DNA of 35,241 nt from Lacrimispora sp. (GTDB lineage Bacteria > Bacillota > Clostridia > Lachnospirales > Lachnospiraceae). Location of the stretch: positions 1 to 35,241 of the forward strand of contig JAQSYE010000008.1 in assembly GCA_029256305.1 (NCBI GenBank), written 5' to 3'. Shown one piece after another: positions 1 through 7,955 of the stretch. The notes under the pieces were generated by a model. The model made no database searches. It had not been told where the DNA came from and saw only the letters and a program-made list of their open reading frames with translations. How positions within the stretch are numbered: position 1 is the stretch's first letter; each line of letters starts with the position of its first letter. A program made the position numbers and the translations under genes.

Positions 1-341
1 CCTGTGCTAATGTTCTCTAAGGATAATGTAACAGGTGCACTAACGACCTCAATAATTCCAGCTCCGTATACTTCACCGGTTTTTAGCGGCGAATTGCCTA
101 TTAAAAAGTCCGCTTGTGAGGTGACAAGCGCAAAAGACGTACCATTTGTAGATTGAGAAGACTGTGTTGCCAACCACCAGTCAATAGAAAATCGTCCAGC
201 CTCCAGAAAAGTGATGATGCCAGTGGCAGGGTTGTAATCTATATTTCCAGATGTGAAAACGACATTGTCAAAAAGAACATTATCTCCCGCATTTATACTT
301 ACGGCTCCATTTAATTCTAATTGGAGAGCTATATCAGCCAT
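1..341 (-). CDS. BclA C-terminal-like jelly-roll protein (partial, 3' end outside window)
   Basis: The first 113 codons of a minus-strand gene are visible; the rest lies beyond base 1. The ATG at 341-339 follows an AAGGGGG ribosome binding site. The protein starts directly with a beta-rich segment (MADIALQLELNGAVSINAG, then NVLFDNV and YNPATGIITF, then alternating strands). This resembles the C1q/TNF-like C-terminal domain of BclA-type exosporium glycoproteins. No collagen-like Gly-X-X repeats and no signal peptide precede it, so this would be a stand-alone head domain. Such proteins are often on spore or cell surfaces, but that role is inferred. A possible sporulation-type -10 lies upstream at 407-415. 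Family assignment is by eye from strand pattern and motifs. Confidence 0.6.
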   Translation of the reverse strand, partial: MADIALQLELNGAVSINAGDNVLFDNVVFTSGNIDYNPATGIITFLEAGRFSIDWWLATQSSQSTNGTSFALVTSQADFLIGNSPLKTGEVYGAGIIEVVSAPVTLSLENIST

Positions 342-406
342 AGTTATCCCCCTTGTTTCGAATAATTTTAAATATAATCCTAATCATTTAAATAATAGTA
401 TCCATA

Positions 407-415
407 TATTATATG
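407..415 (-). promoter_or_regulatory. Possible sigma-K/sigma-E type -10 element
   Basis: Read on the minus strand this is CATATAATA, which fits the sporulation sigma factor -10 pattern CATAnnnTA. It lies 65 bases upstream of the BclA-like start codon. I see no convincing -35 partner at the expected distance. The same bases contain TATAAT, so a vegetative promoter is equally possible. Confidence 0.25.
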
Positions 416-494
416 AGGTTGGCGGAATTTTGGGACAGACGGCAATAAAGCCTGATGAATTTAAAGACATTTGCGAATTGTGGTCGAAAATACG

Positions 495-523
495 CAAAAA
501 AAGCTCCTCAGAAGCTGAGGAGC
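495..523 (-). terminator. Intrinsic terminator of the oadB-oadG operon
   Basis: On the minus strand a perfect 8-bp stem (GCTCCTCA / TGAGGAGC, arms 503-510 and 516-523, 5-base loop) is followed by seven T residues (496-502). It lies 25 bases past the stop codon of the small gamma-subunit gene and separates that operon from the BclA-like gene. Confidence 0.85.
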
Positions 524-548
524 CATCTCATATACTAAAATAAAATAA

Positions 549-704
549 TCAATCCTTTTCTGAGTTGTCCTGTTTTAAATCAGATGAGCCTGTAATCTTT
601 GAAAGCAGGACAACTATTGCTGTTAAGATTCCAATTACTATAAATATAGAAGCCATACCTTTTCCCATAATTTCTAAAGCATAAATTACATTTTGTGTAT
701 TCAT
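549..704 (-). CDS. OadG-like small gamma subunit of a Na+-pumping decarboxylase
   Basis: This short gene encodes 51 residues. It has one predicted membrane helix (about residues 17-35, rich in I, V and L, preceded by GKGMASIF) and a charged cytoplasmic tail ending in QDNSEKD. This is the layout of the oxaloacetate/methylmalonyl-CoA decarboxylase gamma chain, which anchors the carboxyltransferase to the membrane pump. The tail is short and lacks the histidine-rich zinc-binding end of the Klebsiella protein. The ATG at 704-702 has an AAGGAG site just upstream. It follows the beta-subunit gene by 17 bases and precedes a terminator, so the operon is beta then gamma. No alpha subunit or biotin carrier is present nearby. 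Family call is by layout and context. Confidence 0.65.
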   Translation of the reverse strand: MNTQNVIYALEIMGKGMASIFIVIGILTAIVVLLSKITGSSDLKQDNSEKD

Positions 705-721
705 AGCGATTCTCCTTTCAC

Positions 722-1870
722 CTAACCCATATTCTTAAGAATCTGACTTACAAGATTAATAACTACTCCGCCTGCAACAACAGAACCAATCTGACCAGCC
801 ACATTTGCGCTGATCGCATGCATTAGGAGATGATTTGTCGGATCTTCCTTAAGCCCCATTTTCTGAATGACACGGGCCGACATGGGAAATGCAGAGATTC
901 CTGCAGCTCCAACCATTGGATTGATTTTGTTCTTCAAAAACAGATTCAGGAACTTTGCAAATAAAACGCCGCCGATGGAATCAAAAACAAATGCAACTAA
1001 TCCAAGGAGCATAATTAATAAAGTTTTGGCATTTACAAATGCTTCCGCCTGCATACTAAAGGAAATCGTGATGCCAAGCAGCAAAGTGATGAGATTTGCA
1101 AGCGTGGTCTGAGCGGTATCAGATAAGCTTCCCAGGCAGCCGCATTCTCTGATTAAATTTCCAAACATAAGAAAGCCTACCAGTGCAACAGACTGGGGTG
1201 CGATGAGACCAGCGACGATGGTAACTATAATTGGAAATAGGATTCTGGTTAATTTAGTTACAGATGACGGATTATATTCCATCCGGATCATACGTTCCTT
1301 TTTGGTGGTAACCAGTCTGATTGCAAAAGGTTGTACAATTGGTACAAGCGCCATATACGAATATGCAGCTACCGCAATTGCGCCCATATAGTTTGAGTGC
1401 ATAATTTGAGAAACCAGAATAGAGGTAGGACCATCTGCAGCGCCAATAATACCGATGGCTGCAGCGTCATTGAGATCGAAGTTAAAGAGTACCGCCAGTA
1501 GAATTGTAAAAAAGATACCAAACTGTGCAGCACCGCCGAATAGAAACATCTTCGGATTAGAGAGTAGAGGGCCAAAATCTATCATGGCTCCGATTCCGAT
1601 AAATAGTAGAATTGGCAAAGCTTCAGAAGATTCGATGGTAGTCTCGAACAGCCACTGTATAATTCCATTCACGTTGCCTACCCCTTCAATTGTCTGATTG
1701 AGTACACCAGATAAGGGCAGGTTAACAAGAATGGCTCCGAAACCCATCGGCAACAGAAGTGAAGGTTCAAATCCTTTGGATATGGCCAGATAGATTAGTA
1801 AACCTCCGATCCCATACATAACCAACTGTTGCCAAGTAATTGCTGTGACACCTGACAATAAAAACTCCAT
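722..1870 (-). CDS. oadB: Na+-translocating decarboxylase beta subunit (OadB/MmdB/GcdB family)
   Basis: A 382-residue multi-spanning membrane protein that couples decarboxylation of carboxybiotin to Na+ export. The two diagnostic regions are present. GAADGPTSI near residues 143-151 contains Asp146, which matches the Na+-binding Asp203 of Klebsiella OadB. NPMVGAAGISAFPMSARV near residues 317-334 matches the second conserved ion-pathway segment. Length is typical for the family after the variable N-terminus. The start codon at 1870-1868 follows an AAGGAGG site. The substrate of the complex (oxaloacetate, methylmalonyl-CoA or glutaconyl-CoA) cannot be told, because the alpha subunit that decides it is absent here. 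The gene is divergent from the membrane pyrophosphatase gene, another ion pump. Confidence 0.92.
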   Translation of the reverse strand: MEFLLSGVTAITWQQLVMYGIGGLLIYLAISKGFEPSLLLPMGFGAILVNLPLSGVLNQTIEGVGNVNGIIQWLFETTIESSEALPILLFIGIGAMIDFGPLLSNPKMFLFGGAAQFGIFFTILLAVLFNFDLNDAAAIGIIGAADGPTSILVSQIMHSNYMGAIAVAAYSYMALVPIVQPFAIRLVTTKKERMIRMEYNPSSVTKLTRILFPIIVTIVAGLIAPQSVALVGFLMFGNLIRECGCLGSLSDTAQTTLANLITLLLGITISFSMQAEAFVNAKTLLIMLLGLVAFVFDSIGGVLFAKFLNLFLKNKINPMVGAAGISAFPMSARVIQKMGLKEDPTNHLLMHAISANVAGQIGSVVAGGVVINLVSQILKNMG

Positions 1871-1913
1871 AATAAAAATCCTCCTTAGTTTGGTTTTCTT
1901 TTTTTGTGCAAAC

Positions 1914-1930
1914 TATAGATGAAATCTATA
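1914..1930. promoter_or_regulatory. Inverted repeat upstream of oadB (possible operator)
   Basis: TATAGAT-GAA-ATCTATA is a perfect 7-bp inverted repeat with a 3-base centre. It lies 43 bases upstream of the oadB start codon, where the promoter or leader would be. It could be an operator or a weak AU-rich RNA hairpin. Confidence 0.3.
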
Positions 1931-2237
1931 AAAATAACATTAATTTTATGGAAAAACAATAAAAAATATAATTTAATTCTAAACTATTACTGTTATTTAT
2001 GTCAATGTGTTCTTGAATTATATCTGTTAATTATCCGTTAATATTCCACATAAGTTTATATTTAGGATTAATGGTTTATATCTAATAATTGTCATAAATT
2101 ATAAGCCTATAAGCAATGTTTAATAACAAAAACAGTGTAAAATATACATAATACACAAATAAAAAACATAAAAACAGCAGAAAAGCCAATGATATATGTG
2201 CATTGTATTTAATTGTGTGAGAGCATTTATTTGATGC

Positions 2238-2266
2238 TTGAACTTATTACACTAAAATGCTAGTAT
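2238..2266 (+). promoter_or_regulatory. Candidate sigma-A promoter for the membrane pyrophosphatase
   Basis: TTGAAC (2238-2243), a 17-base spacer and TAGTAT (2261-2266), about 40 bases upstream of the start codon. The elements match the consensus at 5 and 4 of 6 positions. Confidence 0.45.
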
Positions 2267-2305
2267 TGGAGGCAAAGCGAAATTTGCTTAATAAATGAAA
2301 GGGAG

Positions 2306-4447
2306 ATGAGCTCTTTGGTATTTAATTTACAGTTTTTTCAGATCTTATCTATTATTATTTCAATGCTTGCTTTTGGCACAGCATTCTGGCTTTACCGATG
2401 GGTGGAAGCACAGCCTTCCTCCGATCAAAGGATAGCAGAAATCAGTAAATTGATCCGCAATGGTGCAAACACATTTCTCACAAAAGAATACAAGACCTTA
2501 TCGCGTTTTTGTCTTGTAGCAGCAGTTGTCATACTGATATTACTTCCTGTACCCATATGGAAAGGTAATATTCTTGGTAATATCATTATGGCAGTTTCGT
2601 ATTTGTTCGGTACAGTATTTTCTGCAATTGCGGGCAAGATCGGTATTAATATTGCAACGATTGCTAATGTGAAGGCGGCTGAGGCTTCCACAAAAGGAAT
2701 CAAGCAATCGTTCATGTCAGGATTCAGGGGCGGAGCCGTCATGGGGATGGCAGTTGTGGGCTCCAGCCTTCTGGGAGTGACTTTGGTGTTACTTTTGACA
2801 AACAATACTACAGCACTTCTCGGGTTCAGCTTTGGCGCAAGTTCCATGGCTCTATTTGCAAAGGCGGGCGGCGGTATATTTACAAAAACAGCAGATATCA
2901 GCGCTGATCTTGTGGGAAAGGTAGAGCTTGGAATCCCTGAGGATGATCCCAGAAATCCTGCAGTTATTGCCGATAATGTCGGTGATAATGTAGGAGACGT
3001 AGCTGGAATGGGAGCAGATTTATTTGATTCCAATGTGGCTTCCATGGCGGCTGCGCTGGTTATGGCAGTACCTCTTGATAGCGCCTGTAAAGCAGCCGGT
3101 CAGACGGCCAATAATGCAGCAATGGTTTTCTGCTATGCAGCAGTTGGTCTGCTGGCTTCCATGGTGGGGGTTATGACTGCAAAAATGAAAGAGGGCGGAG
3201 ATCCCACTCTGGCATTAAATACAAATACATACGTGACAACGGGGCTATATAGCGTATTGACAGCCGCCGCGACATGGGCTTTTGGCTTCTCATGGCGCAT
3301 CTGGGGGGCCAGTGTTATTGGTCTTTTGGTAGGTGTAATCATTGGTCTTGCCAGTGACTATTTTACGGATGATAAAAGACCTCCGGTTCGTGCAGTGGCA
3401 AAGGCCTGTGAGTCCGGACCCGCATTTACTATCTTATCTGGAATCAGCTATGGTTTAATGAGTACCCTTCCGTCTATGATCGGAATTGGTGTGTCAGCAC
3501 TTGCTGCCTACAAGCTTTGCTACCCAATGGGCGGAGGAAGTGTGGAATATGCCATGTTCGGTATATCTATGGCTGCAGTTGGAATGCTTTCCATAGTGGG
3601 AATGATTATATCCAACGATGCGTATGGACCAATCGTAGATAATGCCAGAGGTCTGGTTGAGATGGGGGATCTGGGAGATAAGGCGCTTGAGATAACCGAT
3701 TCCTTAGACAGCGCAGGAAACACAGTAAAGGCTGTAACGAAAGGGTTTGCCATCGGAGCGGCCGGACTTACCGTAATTGCGCTGTTGGGAGCATTTATGA
3801 GTGAAGTGAATACGGCCATAGATGAACTGAACGCTGCTTCGGCGGGAGCGATTATGGATAAGATTACAGGCTTTGACGTGATTAATCCCAATGTCTTTTT
3901 TGGACTGTTAATCGGTGCCGCAATCCCCGCATTGTTTTCAGCCATGCTGATGCTTGGAGTTGACCGGAATGCACAGCGTATGGTTGCTGAAATTCACCGT
4001 CAGTTTAAAGAAATTCCTGGTTTAAAAGAGGGAAAGAAAGGGGTTGTTCCGGAATACGACAAATGTATTGAAATTGCCACTGACGGAGCTATCAAGGAGC
4101 TGATTCCAGCTGGACTGATGACGATTATTGCCACTCTTTTAGTTGGATTTATCGGAGGCGTTCAGTCAATTGGCGGTTTCATTACAGGTAATATTGTGAG
4201 TGGATTATTATTTGCATTATTCATGTCCAATTCAGGCGGGTTATGGGATAATACCAAGAAATATATTGAAGCAGGTAATCATGGCGGTAAGAATTCACCG
4301 GCTCATAAAGCAGGTGTAGTGGGAGATACAGTAGGAGACCCATTTAAAGATACAGCAGGCCCGTCAATAAATACCCAGATAACAGTAGTATCCCTGATCG
4401 CTTCCCTGACGGCAACTATTTTCCTTACCTTTAATCTGTTTGGCTGA
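2306..4447 (+). CDS. hppA: Membrane-bound proton-translocating pyrophosphatase, K+-independent type
   Basis: A 713-residue pump that hydrolyses pyrophosphate and exports ions. Hallmarks are present: DLVGKVELGIPEDDPRNPA (about residues 201-219) followed by DNVGDNVGDVAGMGADLFDS, which carry the acidic Mg-PPi ligands, and GDTVGDPFKDTAGPS near the C-terminus. The segment GNTVKAVTKGFAIG has Lys475 and Thr478 at the positions that separate the subfamilies: K+-independent enzymes have Lys, K+-dependent ones Ala. All known Na+-pumping members are K+-dependent, so this one is predicted to pump H+. The ATG at 2306 directly abuts its GGGAG site; a TTG three codons later (2315) has better spacing and may be the true start. 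A bidirectional-looking hairpin follows the stop codon. Confidence 0.95.
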   Translation: MSSLVFNLQFFQILSIIISMLAFGTAFWLYRWVEAQPSSDQRIAEISKLIRNGANTFLTKEYKTLSRFCLVAAVVILILLPVPIWKGNILGNIIMAVSYLFGTVFSAIAGKIGINIATIANVKAAEASTKGIKQSFMSGFRGGAVMGMAVVGSSLLGVTLVLLLTNNTTALLGFSFGASSMALFAKAGGGIFTKTADISADLVGKVELGIPEDDPRNPAVIADNVGDNVGDVAGMGADLFDSNVASMAAALVMAVPLDSACKAAGQTANNAAMVFCYAAVGLLASMVGVMTAKMKEGGDPTLALNTNTYVTTGLYSVLTAAATWAFGFSWRIWGASVIGLLVGVIIGLASDYFTDDKRPPVRAVAKACESGPAFTILSGISYGLMSTLPSMIGIGVSALAAYKLCYPMGGGSVEYAMFGISMAAVGMLSIVGMIISNDAYGPIVDNARGLVEMGDLGDKALEITDSLDSAGNTVKAVTKGFAIGAAGLTVIALLGAFMSEVNTAIDELNAASAGAIMDKITGFDVINPNVFFGLLIGAAIPALFSAMLMLGVDRNAQRMVAEIHRQFKEIPGLKEGKKGVVPEYDKCIEIATDGAIKELIPAGLMTIIATLLVGFIGGVQSIGGFITGNIVSGLLFALFMSNSGGLWDNTKKYIEAGNHGGKNSPAHKAGVVGDTVGDPFKDTAGPSINTQITVVSLIASLTATIFLTFNLFG

Positions 4448-4468
4448 TAATAAGGTATTTTAAGAAAG

Positions 4469-4508
4469 AGACCGCTTCCTCTGTCTTATAAGGCAGGTGA
4501 GGCGGTCT
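4469..4508. terminator. Hairpin between convergent hppA and lyase genes
   Basis: AGACCGC (4469-4475) pairs with GCGGTCT (4502-4508), and further pairing inside (CCTC/GAGG-like) extends the stem with small mismatches. A short TTAAATTATT follows on the plus strand and CTCTTTCTT on the minus strand. Its place between two convergent genes suggests a shared, bidirectional terminator. Confidence 0.6.
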
Positions 4509-4512
4509 TAAA

Positions 4513-6321
4513 TTATTCTATAGTTAATACGAGATCGTTGGTATCCATTGTCACCAGAACCCGGTAGATATCATGCTTCCAGGTTGTTTTTAGCCGATCA
4601 TCTGTTATGGGCAGGCATTCTTTCTTCATGTGGGAGCAGCCAGCTACAGACATACTCCCAAGATCCCCTATGATAATGCGGTTTCCTTCTAAGATTGGCT
4701 CCTCGTAAAACATGAGGGATAATACCGGTTGTAAAAGATCTCCTTCGTAATGATCCTTAATTACAATGGGTTGGCCTTTTTTCATAACGGCAGTTCTTTG
4801 GTACGAATGGATCCGTTTGTCCGGGTAGGCGCCAGCAATGTCCATTGTGATGCTGCAGACAGAGGAACTAAGTTCATAAGAGACGTTTTTGGCGGCAAAG
4901 TCAGCTCCGTCTTTTTGGATGATTTCAGTATTTCCATCAAGGAAAGAGGGGAGATTATGATATCGGGACTGCATGGTCCATATTTCATACCTTTCCGGAG
5001 AAAATGTCTTTTTGGTATAGGTTTCCACGCCCACATCGATCAGGAGTGGTTTGCCATCTTTATAAATGGTAAAGCTGCCGGTATCGTTGTGATTGTGGCT
5101 GTCATTGTTATCGCCTGCTTTGACGGCTAAGTATCGTACGTCATCTCTGGTAATGAAGATTCCCACACTTTCGTACCAGTAATCTTTATGTTTGATGGAA
5201 GGGGATTTATCAAAAGTCAGCATTTCTTCCTGTGTAAAAACGGTCTGGAGCCGATAGAATAAATTGTGTTCATTAACGTCTAAGGGATCCTCGCTGTTTT
5301 GATAATCGGATGCGGCAAAAGCCATCAGTTCCTGATTTTTCGTCCGCTTGCCGAATAAATATTCCCTGGCACCACAGCGACCGGCCACAGGAGAGCAGTC
5401 TGCAAAATTCACATAATAGATACCGTCAATATGAACGTTTAAAATGTATGCTGCAATGTTCCTGACTTTTTCATTTAAATATATGGTTTGAAAGGAATCA
5501 TCTGTGATGCCATTGAGTATCTCCAGACAATTAAACAAGCATAATCCTGCATGGCGGAAATACTGCGCGCCCTCATCACAACACCCGTCTTCTCCGTATT
5601 CATCCAGAAAATAGTCCATGCTCAGGCATGCTTTTTCAAGAATCTGTTTTTTCCTAACTTCATCAAGCTCTCTTGTAAATGCGGAGAGAAGTACATTCTG
5701 GGTGCACCACGCGGTCCAGTTATTCATAGGACTCTCGCCATCCCCCATCCACCAGAAATGCTCGTTAAGATAAGGCGTAAAGATCCGTTCTTCCAGATTT
5801 TTATTAATCATTGCAGAGAGAAACGGGCTAATAGTAAGAAGTTCCTGGCGGAGAAGATATTCTGTCATAGACAGTATAGCTCCGGTTTCAGCGGCAAACA
5901 AGTCAATGACAGGGCGGGTTACGTCAGGAAGGATGAATTGGGGTGTGTCCCGAATATAGGAATTGTGGGCAGGGAGCTGCCATGCATTTTCCTCACAGAT
6001 CAAAGATAGACCGTTGATAATATCATCAAGGAAACGTCCTTTATATTCTGCACATTCGGCCAGAACCAGAGAATTTAAGACAGTTCGTCTTAAAAACATC
6101 TTATCCTGATAATGGCTTCGGTTCCCTGTTCTCGTAAATTCCATGAAATCAGTTGCAGTAAGAGAGGGGTAATCAAAGTGGAGATAGTCCTCACCATCTT
6201 TGATCAGGCGTGATCGTAAGTCTTCTGGCACAGCTTCCCAGGCATCCCGTTGGGAGGCAGGAAAAAATGGATTAAAACTGGATATGGGTTGATTGAAATG
6301 TTGGAAGATTTCTGTAATCAT
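4513..6321 (-). CDS. Heparinase II/III family polysaccharide lyase, cytoplasmic
   Basis: A 602-residue protein with an N-terminal helical (alpha/alpha toroid) half and a C-terminal beta-sandwich half, as in the heparinase II/III superfamily (PL12, PL15, PL17, PL21 and relatives). The signature lies at the junction: SHNHND at residues 408-413, followed by TGSFTIYKDGKPLLIDVG. Upstream, NEHFWWMGDGESPMNNWTAW fits the toroid substrate region. These enzymes beta-eliminate uronic acid linkages and leave a 4,5-unsaturated uronide. There is no signal peptide, so it should act on imported oligosaccharides. It is the last gene of a minus-strand operon, 15 bases after the YesN-type regulator. Exact PL family and substrate (heparan, chondroitin or hyaluronan, alginate, other uronans) cannot be read from sequence alone. 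The neighbouring glucuronide enzymes favour a glucuronate-containing glycan. Confidence 0.85.
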   Translation of the reverse strand: MITEIFQHFNQPISSFNPFFPASQRDAWEAVPEDLRSRLIKDGEDYLHFDYPSLTATDFMEFTRTGNRSHYQDKMFLRRTVLNSLVLAECAEYKGRFLDDIINGLSLICEENAWQLPAHNSYIRDTPQFILPDVTRPVIDLFAAETGAILSMTEYLLRQELLTISPFLSAMINKNLEERIFTPYLNEHFWWMGDGESPMNNWTAWCTQNVLLSAFTRELDEVRKKQILEKACLSMDYFLDEYGEDGCCDEGAQYFRHAGLCLFNCLEILNGITDDSFQTIYLNEKVRNIAAYILNVHIDGIYYVNFADCSPVAGRCGAREYLFGKRTKNQELMAFAASDYQNSEDPLDVNEHNLFYRLQTVFTQEEMLTFDKSPSIKHKDYWYESVGIFITRDDVRYLAVKAGDNNDSHNHNDTGSFTIYKDGKPLLIDVGVETYTKKTFSPERYEIWTMQSRYHNLPSFLDGNTEIIQKDGADFAAKNVSYELSSSVCSITMDIAGAYPDKRIHSYQRTAVMKKGQPIVIKDHYEGDLLQPVLSLMFYEEPILEGNRIIIGDLGSMSVAGCSHMKKECLPITDDRLKTTWKHDIYRVLVTMDTNDLVLTIE

Positions 6322-6336
6322 GATGTGTTCTCCTTA

Positions 6337-7950
6337 TTATTCTTCTTCAGGATCCATGGTGTTATGCTGGATAAAGTCTCTGGGAGAGTATCCGGTGACT
6401 TTTTTAAATACTTTGCTAAAATAAAAAGCGCTTTCAAAGCCTAACTGATCGGCGACCTCATAAATCTTCATATCCTGTTCCAGGAGAAGAGTCTTTGCCC
6501 GATTGATCTTCGCCTGGGCGATGTATTCTGAAAATCCCAGCTGACAGTTCTTTTTAAACAGGATGCTTAAATAATTGGGACTTAATCCAAATACTCCTGC
6601 CACCTCATTTAAGCTAAGCTTTTCTGCGACGTGATTGTGAATATATTTCTGGACATTTGTAATGACATGGGCTTTATAAGTTTTACGCTTGGATTTTAAA
6701 ATCTCACACAAACCGTCACGTAGTACGGTCATCCATTCCACAATCTGCTCCACATTGCTAAATCGGTAAATTGAGCGGTAGCCGTCACTGTAGGAAGAGA
6801 AAATCTCCACCATATTTGCCTCTCCATCAGGCAGAAGAGACAATGCCAGATAAAGAATATTACAGGCACCGTCAGCTGCCTGGGAAAAACGAAGTGGATG
6901 AGCTTCAAACAGTTCTATAATCTCTGTTAAAGTGCGGGAGAGTACATCTGTATCAAATTCATTAAATGCCTTTGTAATTTCCCCTTTAAAGACAGAAATA
7001 TTAAAGGCATTTCGTATTGATTCCGTATCGCCGCTATTGAAAAAGACGATGGACTGAGCCCGGTCCATCCGTCCAAACGCCTGGCGGGCTTCCTGATAGG
7101 ACTCGCTGATTTTTAAAGGCTGGGGGAAAGGGGAACCTACGCCGGTTAGCAGAGTTACATTAAAATAATTGTTCACCATCTCAGTAGTATTTGTAAAGGC
7201 ATTTTTAATCGCCTCTTCCTGATAAGCGCTTAGGGAGTCAAGGTGAAAAACGACTGCAAAATGCTTTATATCCAGGGATACCACATAGGCGGGTAGATGC
7301 CTGGTTATAATTTCTTTCGCCATCTGCAGGGTGCTGCTATAAAGGTTCATCAGCTTACTGTATTCCATATCTGCATGGTTGTTTTCCTGTATTTCGCAAA
7401 ATGCAGCAAAGTAGCAATGCTCCGTAAAACTCAGCTTTAAATCCTTTGACTGCAGATCGAACTGCTCCTCACTGTCGAATAAATTGTGAAGCAGGCGCAT
7501 GAAAAATTTTTCATAATAGCTTTGAAGGAGGGGGCGACCCGATTCCTTGTATTCAATGGAAACACGGAGGCTTTCTAAACGTGAGAGGGCTTTTTGAACG
7601 GATTCCAGTAAGGAGTCAGCATTCAGCTCCAGCTTGATTAAATAATCCACAGCTTCGTACGACATTGCCTCTTTGATCAGCTGGAATTCTTCATAGCTGG
7701 TGAGAAAAATAAACAGAGGAATTTTACCGTATTTTTCTCGGCAGGCCTTCGCAAGATCCAGACCGTTCATAATAGGCATACGAATATCCGTAATGATGAT
7801 TTCTGGTGAATATTCCTCAATTAAGTCCAGGGCATTCTGCCCATTTACTGCAGTGCCGCAGATTTCAACTCCGTAGTCTGTCCAGCTTAACATGGATTTT
7901 ATTCCAATCTGAACCAGAGGCTCATCATCCACGATCAATAATTTTATCAT
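6337..7950 (-). CDS. YesN-type response regulator with AraC DNA-binding domain
   Basis: A 537-residue transcription factor. It has a receiver domain at residues 1-120 (acidic pocket D8-D9, phospho-acceptor D55 in IIITDIRMP, conserved K in YLIKLE), a long middle region of about 300 residues, and an AraC-type double helix-turn-helix at about 430-530 (LSLNEVAGVFGLSPNYLSIL, then IYEVADQLGFESAFYFSKVF and GYSPRDF). It should be phosphorylated by the kinase gene 5 bases upstream. By analogy with other YesMN pairs it should activate the adjacent lyase and the divergent transporter operon. The ATG at 7950-7948 has only a modest ribosome binding site, so translational coupling to the kinase gene is likely. 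Confidence 0.92.
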   Translation of the reverse strand: MIKLLIVDDEPLVQIGIKSMLSWTDYGVEICGTAVNGQNALDLIEEYSPEIIITDIRMPIMNGLDLAKACREKYGKIPLFIFLTSYEEFQLIKEAMSYEAVDYLIKLELNADSLLESVQKALSRLESLRVSIEYKESGRPLLQSYYEKFFMRLLHNLFDSEEQFDLQSKDLKLSFTEHCYFAAFCEIQENNHADMEYSKLMNLYSSTLQMAKEIITRHLPAYVVSLDIKHFAVVFHLDSLSAYQEEAIKNAFTNTTEMVNNYFNVTLLTGVGSPFPQPLKISESYQEARQAFGRMDRAQSIVFFNSGDTESIRNAFNISVFKGEITKAFNEFDTDVLSRTLTEIIELFEAHPLRFSQAADGACNILYLALSLLPDGEANMVEIFSSYSDGYRSIYRFSNVEQIVEWMTVLRDGLCEILKSKRKTYKAHVITNVQKYIHNHVAEKLSLNEVAGVFGLSPNYLSILFKKNCQLGFSEYIAQAKINRAKTLLLEQDMKIYEVADQLGFESAFYFSKVFKKVTGYSPRDFIQHNTMDPEEE

Positions 7951-7955
7951 ATCTA

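Larger units (their letters stand above)
1871..2305. other. 435-base AT-rich intergenic region between oadB and hppA
   Basis: A non-coding divergent promoter region. It holds a 7-bp inverted repeat TATAGAT-GAA-ATCTATA (1914-1930) in front of oadB, and a candidate promoter for hppA (2238-2266). The middle part (about 1940-2220) is strongly AT-rich. I find no ORF with a ribosome binding site and no recognisable riboswitch there. Confidence 0.6.

Noticed and set aside
253-543. Plus-strand 96-codon ORF at the left end
   Set aside because: It runs antisense through the BclA-like start and ends across the oadB-oadG terminator. It has no ribosome binding site and no recognisable domain.
2425-3045. 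Minus-strand 206-codon ORF inside hppA, and a similar one at 3520-3945
   Set aside because: Antisense shadows of a strongly conserved gene. Their Pro/Ala/Ser/Thr-rich composition is what antisense reading of membrane helices gives.
4750-6009. Plus-strand ORFs of 126 and 152 codons within the lyase gene
   Set aside because: Antisense to conserved lyase motifs, no ribosome binding sites, no domain features.
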